Of a stretch of DNA of 64,000 bases, positions 1-12,800 are shown piece after piece. Made by a program: the position numbers and the translations under genes. The DNA lies in assembly GCA_946800325.1 (NCBI GenBank), contig OX326959.1, positions 50,536,784-50,600,783 of the forward strand, read 5' to 3'. Numbering within the stretch: position 1 is the stretch's first letter; each line of letters starts with the position of its first letter. The DNA is from Luzula sylvatica (taxonomy: Eukaryota > Streptophyta > Magnoliopsida > Poales > Juncaceae). Below the pieces are notes generated by a model. It saw only the letters and a list, made by a program, of their open reading frames with translations. It had not been told where the DNA came from and made no database searches.

Positions 1-3000
1 AACTCCAAAAGTGAAGACAAACACATGCCAACTAAATTTTTTTGTTAAGAAGAGTTGAAAAGAATGCAAAAAGTGAAGTCTAACACCGTCAAAAATGTCA
101 AATATCATTTTTTCGAATGAATGCCAAATTATTGTCTAAAACGAACAAAATACATAATTTTCATGTTTTCATAAAAAAAAATCCAATATTGAAGATTAAC
201 ATGTGCGAATTTCTATTTTTTTGTTCAAAAAAGTTGAAAAAAAAAATGCAAAACGTGTAGTCTTAAAAAATATGAATTATCATATTTTCTAATAAGTTCC
301 AAAATTGATGTTTCCGGTGAAGAAAATACTTAAATTTCACGTTTTCCTAAAAAAAAACTCAAAACTCGAAGACTAACATATGCGGATTTCAAATTTTTTC
401 AAACATTTTGTCAAAATACAAAATGTGAAGTCTAACACCTTCAAAATTATCAATTATCATATTTTTCAAAACAATTCCAAGATTAATATACAGAACAAGA
501 AAAATACTTAATTTTGATGTTTTTCTAAAAAAGCTCCAAAATTGAAGACTAACACGTGCAAATATTTATTTATTTTCAAACAATTTGAAAAAAAAATGCA
601 AAATGTGAAGTCTAACACCTTCAAAATTATCTAATAACATATTTTTTAAAGCAATTCCAAGATTTCTGTCTATAACGAGCAAAATACTTAATGTTTTTGT
701 TTTCCTTAAAAAAAACTCCAAAAATGAAGTCTAACACATGCAAATTTCTATCTTTTTACAAAAAAATTAGAAACAAATGCAAAAAGCGAATTCTAACTAA
801 TACCTTAAAAAAAACATTATTATAATATTTAACTAATAAATGCCAAAATTGATGTCTAAAACGAACAAAATACTTCACTTGAATGTTTTCCATATAAAAA
901 CTCCAAAAGTGAAGACTTAACACATGCCAATTAAAATTTTTTGTTAAGAAGAATTGAAAAAATGTAAAAAGTGAAGTCTAACACCCTCTAAAATATCAAT
1001 TATAATTTTTTTTAATAAATGTCAAATGTAATGTCTAAAACAAACAAAATACTTAATTTTCTTTTTTTCATAAAAAAACTCCAATATTGAAGACTAACAC
1101 GTGGGAATTTCTATTTTTTTGTTCAAAAAAGTTGAAAAAAATTCAAAATGTGAAGTCTAATAACACCTTCAACAATATCAAATGACTTATTTTTCAAAGA
1201 AATGTCAAAATTTCTGTCTTGAACGAGCAAAATACTTAATTTTTTTGTTTTTTTTAAAATAACTCGAAAAATTATGACTACACATGCACATTTCTATTTT
1301 TTTCCAAAATGTTTGAAACAAATCCAAAAAGTGAAGTCTAACGCCTTTAAAAAATACTATTATAATCTTTTTCTAATAAATGTCAAATTTTATGTCTAAA
1401 ATGAATAAAATACTTAATGTTTTTCACAAAAAACTCCAAAAGTGAAGACTAACACATGCCAATTGCGATTTTTTTTGTTAAAAAGCGATGAAAAAAATTT
1501 AAAAAGTGAAGTCTAACACCTTCAAAAAAATCAAATATCAATTTTTTCTGATAAATGCAAAACTTAATGTCTAAAACGAACAAAATACTTAATTTTGATG
1601 TTTTCATAAAAAAAACTCCAATATTGAAGACTAATGCGTGCGAATTTCTATTTTTTGTTGAAAAAAGTTGAAAAAATGCTAAAAGTGTAGTCTAACACCT
1701 TAAAAAAAATATGAATTATCCTATTTTATCACAAATTCCAAAATTGATGTTTTAAGTGGAGAAAATACTTAATTTTCATGTTTTCCTAAAAAAAAAAAAA
1801 TCAAAAATAGAAGACTAACATATGCAGATTTCTAGTTTTTGCAAACATTTTGTAAAAATACAAAAAGGGAAGTCTAACACCTTCAAAAATATCAATTATC
1901 ATATTTTTAATGGAATTCCAAAATTTATATCTAGAATGAGCAAAATACTTAATTTAGATTTTTTTTGTAAAAAAGCTCCAAAATTGAAGACTAACACGTG
2001 CGAATATGTATATTTTTTCTTCAAACAATTTGAAAAAAAATGCAAATTGTGAAGTCTAACACCTTCAAAATGATCAAATAACACATTTTTTAAAGCAATT
2101 CCAAGATTTCCGTCTAGAATAAACAAAATACTTAATGTTTTTTATTTTCATAAAAAAACTCCACAAATGAAGTCTAACACATGCAAATTTCTATCTTTTT
2201 ACAAACAATTTGAAACAAATGCAAAAAGTGAAGTCTAACTAATACCTTACAAAAAATTATTATAATATTTTTCTTATAAATACCAAAATTGATGTCTAAA
2301 ACGAACAAAATACTTCAATTGAATGTTTTCCATATAAAAACTCCAAAAGTGAAGACAAACACATGCCAACTAAATTTTTTTGTTAAGAAGAGTTGAAATA
2401 AATGCAAAAAGTGAAGTCTAACACCGTCAAAAATGTCAAATATCATTTTTTCGAATGAATGCCAAATTATTGTCTAAAACAAACAAAATACATAATTTTC
2501 ATGTTTTCATAAAAAAAAATCCAATATTGAAGATTAACACGTGCGAATTTCTATTTTTTTGTTCAAAAAAGTTGAAAAAAAAAATGCAAAACGTGTAGTC
2601 TTAAAAAATATGAATTATCATATTTTCTAATAAGTTTCAAAATTGATGTTTCCGGTGAAGAAAATACTTAAATTTCCCGTTTTCCTAAAAAAAACTCAAA
2701 ACTCGAAGACTAACATTTGCGGATTTCAAAAAATTTCAAACATTTTGTAAAAATACAAAATGTGAAGTCTAACACCTTCAAAATTATCAATTATCATATT
2801 TTTTCTAAACAATTCCAAGATTAATATACAGAACGAGCAAAATACTTAATTTTGATGTTTTTCTAAAAAAGCTCCAAAATTGAAGACTAACACGTGCAAA
2901 TATTTAGTTTTTTTCAAACAATTTGAAAAAAATGCAAAATGTGAAGTCTACTTCTGAATTATCTAATAACATATTTTTTAAAGCAATTCCAAGATTTCTG

Positions 3001-6000
3001 TCTATAACGAGCAAAATACTTAATGTTTTTGTTTTCCTTAAAAAAACTACAAAAATGAAGTCTAACACATGCAAATTTCAATGTTTTTACAAAAAATTTG
3101 AAACAAATGAAAAAAGTGAAGTCTAACTAATACCATAAATAAATTATTACAATATTTATCTAATAAATGCCAAAATTGATGTCTAAAACGAACAAAATAC
3201 TTCATTTGAATGTTTTCCATATAAAAACTCCAAAAGTGAAGACTGACACATGCCAATTAAAATTTTTTGTCAAGAAGAGATGAAAAAAAATGCAAAAAGT
3301 GAAGTCTAACATCTTCAAAAATGTCAAATATCATTTTTTACTAAGAAATGCCAAATTTAATGTCTAAACCGAACAAAATACTTAATTTTCATGTTTTAAT
3401 AAAAAAACCTCCAATATTGAATACTAACACGTGAGAATTTCTATTTTTTTGTTCAAAAAAGTTGAAAAAAAAAATGCAAAAAGTGTGGTCTAGCACCTTA
3501 AAAAATATGAATTATAATATTTTCTAATATGTTCCTAATTGATGTTTACAGTGAAGAAAATACTTATATTTCATGTTTTCCTGAAAAAAACACAAAACTC
3601 GAAGCTAACATATGCAGATTTTTAATTTTTTCAAACATTTTGTAAAAATACAAAATGTGAAGTCTAACACATTCAAAAATATCAATTATCATATTTTTCA
3701 AAAGAATTCCAAAATTTATATATGTAAAGAGAAAAATACTTAATTTTGATGTTTGTCTAAAAGATCTCCAAAATTGAATACTAACACGTGACAATATTTA
3801 TTTATTTTCAAACAATTTGAAAAAAATGCAAAATGTGAAGTCTAACCACCTTCAAAATTATCAAATAACATATTTTTTAAAGCAATTCCAAGATTTCTGT
3901 CTAGAACGAGCAAAATACTTAATGTTTTTGTTTTTCTTAAAAAAATCCAAAAATGAAGTCTAACACATGCAAATTGCCATCTAATTACAAAATATTTGGA
4001 ACAAATGCAGTCTAACTAATACCATAAACAATTATTATAATATTCTTCTAATAAATGTCAAAATTGATGTCTAAAACGAACAAAATATTTCATTTGAACG
4101 TTTTCCATATAAAAACTCCAAAAGTGAAGACTAACACATGCCAATTACATTTTTTTTTTGTTAAGAAGAAATGAAAAAAACGTAAAAAGTGAAGTCTAAC
4201 ATCTTCAAAAATATCAATTTTCATTTTTTTTGATAAATGTCAAATTTTATGTCTAAAACGAATAAAATACTTAATTTCAAAGTTATCCAAAGAAAACTCA
4301 AAAAGTGAAGACTAACACATGCCAATTCAATTTTTTTCTTAAAAAGAGATGAAAAAATGTTAAAATTAAAGTTTAATACCTTCAAAATTATCAAATATAA
4401 TTTTTTCTAATAAATGCCAAATTTAATGTCTCAAACGAAAAAAATAATTAATTTTGATGTTTTCATAAAAAAAAACTCCAATATTCAAGACTAACATGTG
4501 CGAATTTCTATTTTTTTGTTAAGAAAAGTTGAAAAAAAATGCGAAAAGTGTAGTCTACCACCTTAAAAAAGATGAATTATTATATTTTCTAATAAATTTC
4601 AAGTGAAGAAAATACTAAATTTTCATGTTTTCCTAAAAAATCTCAAAAATAGAAGACTAACATAAGGGATTTCTAATTTTTCAAACATTTTGTAAAAATG
4701 CAAAAAATAAAGTCTAACACATTGAAAAATATCAATTATCATTTTTTTCAAAAGAATTCCAAGATTTATATCTAGAACGAGCAAAATACTTAATTTAAAA
4801 TTTTTTTTTCTAAAAATAACTCCAAAATTGATGACTAACACCTGCAATATGTAATTGTTTTTCAAAAAAATAGAAAGAAATGCAAATTGTGAAGCCTATA
4901 ACATATTTTTTAAAGTAATTGATGACTAACACCTGCAATAACTCCAAAATTGATGACTAACACCTGCAAAATTATCCAATAACATATTTTTTAAAGTAAT
5001 TCCAAGATTTTCGTCTAGAACGAGTAAAATAATTAATGTTTTTGTTTTTCTTAAAAAAAACTTCAAAAATGTAGTTTCATACATCTAAATTTCAATGTTT
5101 TTACAAAAAATTTGAAACAACTGCAAAAAGTGAAGTCTAACTAATACCTTGAAAATATTATTCTAATATTTTTCTAATAAATGCAAAAATAGATGTCAAA
5201 AACGAACAAAATACTTCATTTGAATGTTTTCCATATAAGAACTCCAAAAGTGAAGATTAACACATGCCAATTCAAATTTTTTGTTAAGAAGAGATGAAAA
5301 AAATGTAAAAAGTGAAGTTTAACACCTTCAAAAATATCAAGTATCAATTGTTTTTAATAAATATCAAATTTAATGTCAAACATGAACAAAATAGTTAATT
5401 TTCACGTTTTCATTAAAAAAAATCCAATATTGAAGACTAACACGTGCAAATTACTTTTTTTTGTTCAAAAAAGTTGAAAAAAAATACAAAAAGTGAAGTC
5501 TAACACATTCAAAAATATGAATTATCATATTTTCTTAAATTCCAAAATTGATGGTTCAAGTGAAGAAAATACATAATTTTCATGTTTTCCGTAAAAAAAC
5601 TCATAAATAGAAGACTGACATATGCGAATTTCTATTTTTTCAAACATTTTCTAAAAATACAAAAATTGAAGTCTAACACCTTCAAAAATATTAATTATCA
5701 TATTTTTCAAAAGAATTCCAAGATTTATATAAAGAACGGGCAAAATACTTAATTTTGGTATTTTTCTAAAAAAGCTCCAAAATTGAAGATTAACACGTGC
5801 AAATATCTATTTATTTTCAAAAAAATAGGAAAACTTCAAAAAGTGAAGTCTAACAACTTCAAAAATATCAATTATCATATTTTTCAAAACAATTCCAAGG
5901 TTTATATGTAGAACGTGCAAAATAATTAATTTTCATGTTTTTCTAAAAAAAATCAAAAATTGAAGACTTACACGTGCAAATATCTATTTATTTTCAAAAA

Positions 6001-6115
6001 AAATTAAAAAAAAATGCAAAATGTCAAGTCTCATATCTTCAAAAATATCAAATTACTTATGTTTCAAAGCAATTCCAATATTTCTGCCTTGAACGAGCAA
6101 AATACTTAATTTTGT
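1..6115. repeat. Hierarchical satellite array (180-bp monomers in 895-bp pentamers)
   Basis: A continuous AT-rich tandem array. Monomers of about 180 bp begin with a CTCCAAAAGTGAAGACTAAC-like motif at about 3, 181, 357, 532, 716 and 900. Five monomer types (A-E) recur in fixed order, giving a unit of about 895 bp: A-E at 3-899, 1434-2340, 2341-3227, 3228-4116 and 4298-5231. A shortened A-B-E unit lies at 900-1433, an extra A at 4117 and an A-B-C-D-D block at 5232-6115. Offset 2338 gives nearly identical sequence (compare 3 with 2341). Each monomer contains three related segments of about 60 bp with GAAGACTAAC, GAAGTCTAAC and GATGTCTAAA cores. No gene is present; short open frames here are chance. 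The array runs off the left edge. Whether it is centromeric cannot be decided from sequence. Confidence 0.95.
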
Positions 6116-6508
6116 CTTTCGCATAAGCCCCAATGTCTTCCTCTCGAAGTAACACATTTTCATAAGCCTCAATCTAGTTATGTGGTCAAGTGAGAACCAC
6201 AACGGTTTTCATCTCCTTGTTGTGTCCGGCAAGAAATGCCCCGCAAAAAAATTCATCATCCAAAACCGGATAGCGCCGCAATAACAAACCGCGCAATAAA
6301 TCAAAATCTCTACTATAGTCATTTACCGAATCCACGGATTTTAGCTCTGTAGTGTTCTGTTCTTCTACTACAACGTATAGCGGGCAGCTATTGTGTGAAG
6401 CATGCAAATATAACGGTTGTAACGTTGCAATAGTGTGATATAAAAATAAAACTATTAATTAAATATTTTTGTAAAAAAATATTGAGTGAAATTTATTTAT
6501 GTAAAATA
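6116..6508. other. Satellite edge and unassigned sequence with one short unrecognised ORF
   Basis: The array degrades here into unrelated sequence. A 73-codon open frame on the minus strand (6186-6407) contains a run reading LLRGLLLRRYPVLDDEFFCG. I do not recognise it; it could be an exon remnant of a gene or transposon, or chance. No other structure is visible. Confidence 0.3.
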
Positions 6509-6509
6509 T

Positions 6510-6546
<37 letters not shown>
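6509..6546. repeat. (AAC)n microsatellite
   Basis: About 12 perfect AAC units. Confidence 0.95.
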
Positions 6547-6547
<1 letters not shown>

Positions 6548-6561
6548 ATATTATTAGTATT

Positions 6562-6734
6562 ACGAGTAATTCTACATAACATTCTCTCGTTGCATGATTG
6601 ACAGTAGGATGTTGATCCTACGTTAGTCATTGTATTCATAGCATAATGTTAGCTGATGTTATTTCAATCCAAACCCTACACATCATCATCCTCCTGCTAA
6701 TCATGCAACGAAATCATGTTGTGTAGAATTACTC
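6562..6734. mobile_element. Short foldback MITE
   Basis: The left end reads GAGTAATTCTACATAACAT and continues to CGTTGCATGATT. The right end is its reverse complement (AATCATGCAACG ... GTAGAATTACTC). The octamer TTAGTATT lies on both sides (6554-6561 and 6735-6742), although two extra bases separate it from the inverted repeat on the left. It is non-coding. The superfamily is uncertain: hAT from the 8-bp repeat, or MULE-like from the GAGTAAT start it shares with the MITE at 20313. Confidence 0.75.
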
Positions 6735-7084
6735 TTAGTATTTTTATGATAGTAACAATAAAATAATAATATTAATAAAGTAAAGTAAATAATAATAATG
6801 CATTATGTCAAAGAAGGATTTTTTTATTTTTTTTTTATTTTGTGAGGTTGATATATAAAAACATTAAATCTAAGTTTATTAATAAATCATATTTGGCTAC
6901 TAAATGATTTTAAGATGCATATTGTAGTATTATAAAATTAATAACTTTGATCAAAATTCGTTGCGATGGTGAAACGGCACTATATCGCACGTTTTACGAT
7001 AACATTTAAATTAGACGTTAAAACGTTACGGGTTTTAAAATGTTAAAATGCTATACGCCTTTTAAAACATTTCGAAATACATAT
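6735..7084. mobile_element. AT-rich spacer with a degenerate hAT-like remnant
   Basis: From 6955 to about 7080 the sequence matches, in opposite orientation, the left part of the hAT-like element at 32533-33464 (shared GAAACGGCACTATATCG, then TTTTAAAACATT near the end). Only one end is visible, so this is a fragment. The rest is AT-rich with nothing recognisable. Confidence 0.5.
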
Positions 7085-7373
7085 ATTTTGAGGAATAACA
7101 ATAACACAATACATGAATTTTGAGAGCAAAATACAATACATGAAAAAATTAAACAATGGATTTTAATTTAAATCCGGGATTTGTGCGTGTAATCCAGCAA
7201 AATCCCTGGAACATCAAAGTCTCACGTCCTTGTTGATACATCAGTACTGATATAAAATAAAACAACACATAAATATTGTTGAAATAATGTTCCCACAATC
7301 ACTACAAACCTTAGTTGTACAACTTTGTTCACCCTTCTGGGTACGTCTGTTGAGTGCCAAGGAATTAATTGGA
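7085..7373 (-). other. 3' flank of the truncated WSD copy
   Basis: This sequence is collinear with the 3' flanks of the two full WSD genes: it shares AATACATGAATTTTGAG, TTTGTGCGTGTAATCC and CATCAAAGTCTC with 8710-8850 and 41900-42080. It is therefore part of the same duplicated block, not unique spacer. Confidence 0.7.
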
Positions 7374-7550
7374 TTAATTGGGCTCACAGCTTTCATCCTT
7401 TTGTGATAATTTCGATGCAGCAGCTACGATACTGTGGACAGATTTAATGAAATCATCCAAAAGCTGGTGAGGATCTGGGATGACTGACTCGTCTATGGCC
7501 AACACCAGTTTTATTTTGTTGTTGTAGCTCTGGTAATGGACTGTCAAGGC
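7374..7550 (-). pseudogene. Isolated last exon of a third WSD acyltransferase copy
   Basis: On the minus strand the frame after an AG acceptor begins ALTVHYQSY, continues through IPDPHQLLDDFIKSVHSIV and ends ...SQKDESCEPN plus stop, 58 codons. It matches the last exons of the two complete WSD genes almost residue for residue, except for the final residues. About 45 bp upstream, inside the preceding intron, the sequence switches at about 7595 into the 3' flank of the neighbouring WSD gene. The rest of this copy is missing. It is a truncated duplicate; without upstream exons it cannot make an acyltransferase. Confidence 0.85.
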
Positions 7551-7720
7551 CTATACAAAAACAAAGAAAAACTCACTAAATCGAAAAATTGCTTAAAAAT
7601 TTAGGTTCGGTGGTTGTCTGTATTCTCATTTAAAAAAACAACAACAATGAACCCAAAATCGCAAGTAAAATGGACACAAATGGAGAAAAGGGAAATTTGA
7701 ATCCGAATTGAAAAGACTGA

Positions 7721-8484
7721 AGGCTTGTTTGGATGTAAAGTATTTTTTTAGTATAGGGTTGGTTATTTGTAGGGTTGGGAATTTGAAAAGAGGCCATTTA
7801 CTATACCCCCCAAACCCATCACCACATCCTTGATATCCTATCCATCTCCCAAAAATTACCCACTCGATTAACAATGCTTTGAATTAGCTGTTAATTGAAT
7901 TAATGAATTATTATGTACTAATATGATGTGTTAATTGACTCACAAATTAACTGTTAATTCGAAGCATTAATTACATTAATTAATTTGGAGAGAGAGTGGG
8001 GTGCAAATTGGAGTTGGGAATTAACACCCAACCCAACCCAAAAAAAAATCCCATACCCATCGTGAGTGTTGTGATGGGTTTGGGGGGCAGGGTATAATTT
8101 CCCATTTGAAAATGAACAAACCTACAAATGAAAAAACTTATAGGAAATTATAAATATTTTTGTTTGGTTGTTCATCTAGGATAATTAAGGAATAGAATTA
8201 ATTATACTTTTTTTTGTTTTTCCAAGACAAAAGTAACCATATGCACATAAATCAATGAAAGAGAGAGAATATGTTAAACACAAACTAAAAATTCATAGAA
8301 AAAACTTATGTTTTTGTCAAGTTTTTGTTTTGACAAAATTTATATACAAATTTACTAGAAATTCCTAAACTAAAACTATCCTTACAATTACTAAAATACC
8401 ATCCAAACATATCATAGTAATATTTTGGTATATTTTTCCTAACCTACACTAAACTCATATTTCCTTGAGCATCCAAACAAGCCC
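7721..8484. mobile_element. Non-autonomous PIF/Harbinger-like element
   Basis: The ends are AGGCTTGTTTGGATG and, inverted, GGGCTTGTTTGGATG, flanked by TGA on both sides (7718-7720 and 8485-8487). The homologous flank of the second WSD gene (about 41680) reads straight through AAAAGACTGAGCAG without the insert, so the boundaries and target duplication are supported by an empty site. The GGCTTGTTTGG-type end and 3-bp duplication suggest PIF/Harbinger, though TGA departs from the usual TWA. There is no transposase. A MULE-type MITE is nested inside. Confidence 0.85.
7790..8103. mobile_element. MULE-type MITE nested in the PIF-like element
   Basis: It is flanked by a perfect 9-bp duplication ATTTGAAAA (7781-7789 and 8104-8112). 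The inverted ends carry a TATACCCCCCAAACCCATC-like block; the right end, inverted, reads GGGAAATTATACCCTG followed by a C-run. This closely follows the terminus of the 12.7-kb MULE at 50331 (GGGTAATTTTACCGTGCCCC). The interior is AT-rich with TTAATTGACTCA motifs shared by the MITEs at 15239 and 45974. Non-coding. Confidence 0.85.
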
Positions 8485-8856
8485 TGAGCAATTACAGCAG
8501 AAGTGAGTACGAGTGCAATCGTACCTCTCCACATGTAGGTTTTGGTGAGCAAGAGAGCTGGTGGCGAGAGAGAAAACTGTGCCTTTCTCTTCCCGTTGGG
8601 TGATTTTTTTTCTTTTTTGATGCCTTGGCAAGAGAGGAACAGAGATGAGTTAGCACTAAATACACTCAGATTAATCTTGGATAATAAAATACAGATATTT
8701 TTAATGTATAACAATAAAACAATACAATGGAATTTAACTCAAATCGGGGATTTGTGCGTGTAATCCAACAAAAAGTAATATAAATCTTGGATAATAGAAA
8801 ATAAAAACATAAACATATCACCCACACAGTTCTACACATCAAAGTCTCGCATCATA
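8485..8856 (-). other. Duplicated 3' flank of WSD gene 1
   Basis: Collinear and nearly identical with 41690-42080 downstream of WSD gene 2. Together with 7595-7717 (matching 41552-41689) it shows that the duplicated block extends well past the stop codon. An open frame on either strand here (for example 8439-8714) is interrupted in the other copy, and I see no gene. Confidence 0.75.
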
Positions 8857-9815
8857 ATGGTATGTTTACCGAAAAAGAACGGAGGCTTAAGTATAACCCA
8901 CTTACAAACTATGAATGACGCTCTCCTACAAAAATTTCTATGGAAATTGGACAATGAACCAAGCAATATATGAACAAAATATATGAGATTGCTTCACGGG
9001 ATTGAACGATCCGATACACTACCCCAATCGATAATGAACATAGGATCCTCTCTCCTAAAAGATATCACGGAAACACTACCAAAGTATGATATCTCGACTA
9101 CAAGGGACCCAACCACTAATCTTGTAACTTGGCGATGGTCGAAAGATGGCATATTCACCGTTAGATCGGCATACCTCTTCCAAAGAAACCCCGGCATAAA
9201 ATCGCCATGGCAAAAGGAAACTTGGTCCACGAGAGGACCACTAAAGGCAAGAGTTTTCTTATGACTAGCCTTCCATAACCGTATCAACACGGCCGACGTC
9301 CTTATCAAAAAAAGATGGTCAAATACGCCACTATGCTCATTATGTCACCAAAATTTAGAAACAAGAGACCACTTGCTAATAACATGTCCCTACACGCAAG
9401 CAACTTGGAGACTAGTCGAAAGAAATAGCGGGCCTAGTCGGAGACTTGGGGGACAAGACGCTCTCGAGAATACGTGGGAACATAATCTCCGAAACAAGAC
9501 CAAAAAAGAAAAAAATGCATGGAAAACATTATTCTTGGCGGTTACGTGGGAAATTTGGAAAGAAAGAAACCAACGAATTTTTCGACTAAAATCCAAACTA
9601 CCGGGACAAATAGCGACAAAGGCCTTGGAAGAAGCTAACACATGGAGCAAATATAAAAATTAGGTAACAAAGATAGTTACAAAGATAAAATTACTAATAG
9701 ATTAAAACATTTGGTTGTTTACTTTTGTCTTTAGAAAATTATTGTATTGTAAATACCTCCTTTCATATCTATACAAATCACGGACTTGGCAATCGCCAAC
9801 TCCATAAAAAAAAAA
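8857..9815 (+). mobile_element. 5'-truncated LINE (non-LTR retrotransposon) 3' end
   Basis: One frame from 8857 to 9663 encodes the end of a plant LINE ORF2. The reverse transcriptase tail contains PKKNGGLSITHLQTMNDALL, followed by the zf-RVT region (WSTRGPLKARVFL, then CSLCHQNLETRDHLL and TCPYTQATW) and the typical WEIWKERNQRIF motif. The frame is broken only by two TGA codons (about 8971 and 9262), both where the family has Trp (NIWTKY, VFLWLAF), so each is one G-to-A change. A poly-A run at 9806-9815 ends it. It lies between the stop codon of WSD gene 1 and its duplicated flank; WSD gene 2 lacks it. No clear target duplication was found. Confidence 0.9.
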
Positions 9816-9875
9816 CACATAAATATTTATTGTTGAAATAATGTTTCAATACATAAACATATCACCCACACAGTT

Positions 9876-12800
9876 CTACACATCATTCTTTTGTGATAAT
9901 TTCGAAGCAGCATCTACGATACTGTGAACAGATTTAATGAAATCATCCAAAAGCTGGTGAGGATCTGGGATGACTGACTCGTCTACGGCCAACACCAGTT
10001 TTATTTTGTTGTTGTAGCTCTGGTAATGGACTGTCAAAGCCTATTCAAAAACAAAGAAAAACTCACTACATCAAAAAATTAAATACCTCGTTTTCGAAGG
10101 AGTTTCATACTTAAAACTCAATTAATCATAGTATCAATTTATCGATTAAGCATTATATGAGCCCCAAAAAAGGACAATTTGAGATAACCAGTATGAATAT
10201 ATGCCGGTACATAACGGCAGTACAATTATAACTGTAAAAAATTAATAAAATTTAATCATAAAAAAATAATAAAATTAGAGGAGGAACTCACATGTGCATG
10301 TCCATACCCACTTGGAGCAATATAGACAATAGGATGGCCATAAAAGCTTATCTCCTCTTGTGGCCCTATTATATTCGAAAACGATAATGTTGTGTTCATG
10401 AGTACTCTAGTTGACAGATAGGTCGCTGCCTCGAGGCCGAAGAGCTTGACGATAAGGTCTGCGCTCATATAACTAAAAATGGACTCAAACGAGTTCTTTT
10501 TCCTTTCGGCAATGACCTTACCTTTGCAAACATAATCTAAAGGGTTGTCATAATTAACTATAGGAATTTCTAGGATTACGTAGCCAAAATGATTCCCGAA
10601 CCGTGCACCATCTTTTCCACCTTCTGCCATCATCTCCGCCAAAGCCTGCTTACAATTAATGCATAGTCTTTGATGAGTGTGCAATTCAAAATTAAAATTT
10701 GGAAATAAACCGAAAAATCAAAACATGAAGTTCTAACTTGTATTCCAGGAGTGGGCCGAATATTCACAATAAGTGCCGATCTCACGCGCAATTTCTTCAG
10801 GGGACTCTTTGCATCCTTCTCTTCGCCTACAGAAACATAATTCATCGTTTCTAGCATTCCCTTTCAAGCAAGCAAACTTGGTTGTTCATTTATTCATTTA
10901 AATCGAGTTACCATGTTTCTTATGGATATATCGAGAAAGAGCTGCAGAGGTTATGCCTATCAGCACATCATTTACAGTCTGTAAGAAGAAAATAAAGATG
11001 TTAAACAGTGTAATTACTAATTACGAATATATTTTATTTAGGTTTTGTGTTGATTTTTAATTATAATGCTTACACAGCCAAATGCATTCTTGACATTCTT
11101 TATATCATCGAGTTGTATTGTCGCGTGAACAAACCGCTTCTTGTGAAATTCGACCCCTTCTTGTCCCTTCAATGGAGTCTCTGAATCCTTGAAAAAACAA
11201 CTCGTGGCAGTAAATAGAACCATGTCTACTATCGTGTTCCACACCAGAACAACAAGAGAGAAAATCGACATGGCTACTGGCCAGAACCCCAATTTCTGTC
11301 CTCGTTTCGACTGGGCATAAATCGGCCAAGATCGACGTTGCGGCTCAGGAATGGACGGCAAACTAGTCGGGTCATCTGACCGCCTTGTGCAAGCGAGAAG
11401 GAGGGATATTAATGACATGCCGTCACCGAGAGAGTGATGGAGTCGCACGATCACCGTGGAGGTCGACTCTGTGGTGGGAATGTTGAGGATGTGGAACTCC
11501 CAGAATGGACGACCGGGGTTCATACTGGTGATCGACAGCGAGGACACATAATCTTCGACAAGTTGGTCATTCGAGGAAAGCGAGGAGGATGGGCCCGTCG
11601 AAAGAGAAGGGATAATAATGTGGTCTTTCACGTTTACTTTCACCGGGGCCCACCGGAGCACTTTCCTTCCGTTTGATTCGTCGATCACCTATGCAGAGCA
11701 TGCCATTGTATTTAAATCAATAACTAATACATAATTATATATAGAAAATTAAATATGATTCGTGAATTAATGACCCCAGGCAGGGACGTGGAAAAGAGGT
11801 TGGAGGGGCGCGCATGCAGGGGCAGATAGCAACCATGATTGGGCTGGATAATTTGGTACCTGTTGGATTAGCAGGCGAATAGTATACGTTCGCGTATATT
11901 TCGAATCAAATATTTTTAAGTCAGTCAAATATTCAATCAAATAAAACGGAACATGTTACTAATTCGTCAATTCGGTCATTCATCTATAGTAAGGCTTATA
12001 TTACATAATACGAATACAATAATTCGATAATAAATGTATATAAATATAATTTTTTTTAATTTCAGAAATAATCGAGAAATGTAATTATTTTATTAAATAA
12101 TGTTTATTTTCGTTTAGAATATAATTTATAGATTGTTATTGACATTTTGTTGTCTCTGTTCGAGATTTAAGTTCTTATTATTTTTTTTATTTTTATTTTT
12201 GTGAAAAAAACATATTATACGACAATATGCCCGGATTTGGAGTTTGATTTTATTGATTTTTTAGTGGAGATAATTAATAGATATGCCCGGATTTGGAGAT
12301 ATTTAAAAATCCATTGGAAATATTAATAGAAACAAAGGAATCAAATGATTATAAAATACTAATCTCAATATTTGTATATAAGATATGGCTTGAAAGATGC
12401 AATAGATCATTCACTAATGTTAAATTAACTGAATGGCAATTAATAGATCATATTATTTATGAATATAAACTAAATTTATTAATAAAAAATGGAGATAATT
12501 ATAAATATGTTTATAATGAAATATTTAATAACAGAAACAGAAGATCTAATTCATCAAATTCAATAAATCCAGATCCAATTTTAAATTCAAATGAAAATTT
12601 TACAAATTCAGATGCAAATTCAGAAGAAAATTCTTATGATTACTCTTCAAATTTAGTTAATTACTACACTAATGAATTTGATTATACAGATATGAACACA
12701 GAAGTGGAGCAAGGTGGAGCTTTAGGAGGCCTATGGTGGTTTAATCAGGATATGAACGATGAAGAAAGGAGAGAAGACAGAACATATCGAATTAATCAAA

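Noticed and set aside
1822..4865. Small open frames in the satellite
   Set aside because: They follow the monomer sequence and are not conserved between monomers.
1..6115. CRISPR-like array
   Set aside because: Repeats are contiguous with no unique spacers, in a plant genome.
8439..8763. Overlapping frames near 8.5 kb and their copy at 41.6-41.9 kb
   Set aside because: Both strands are open and the frame endings differ between the copies; no domain is seen in either.
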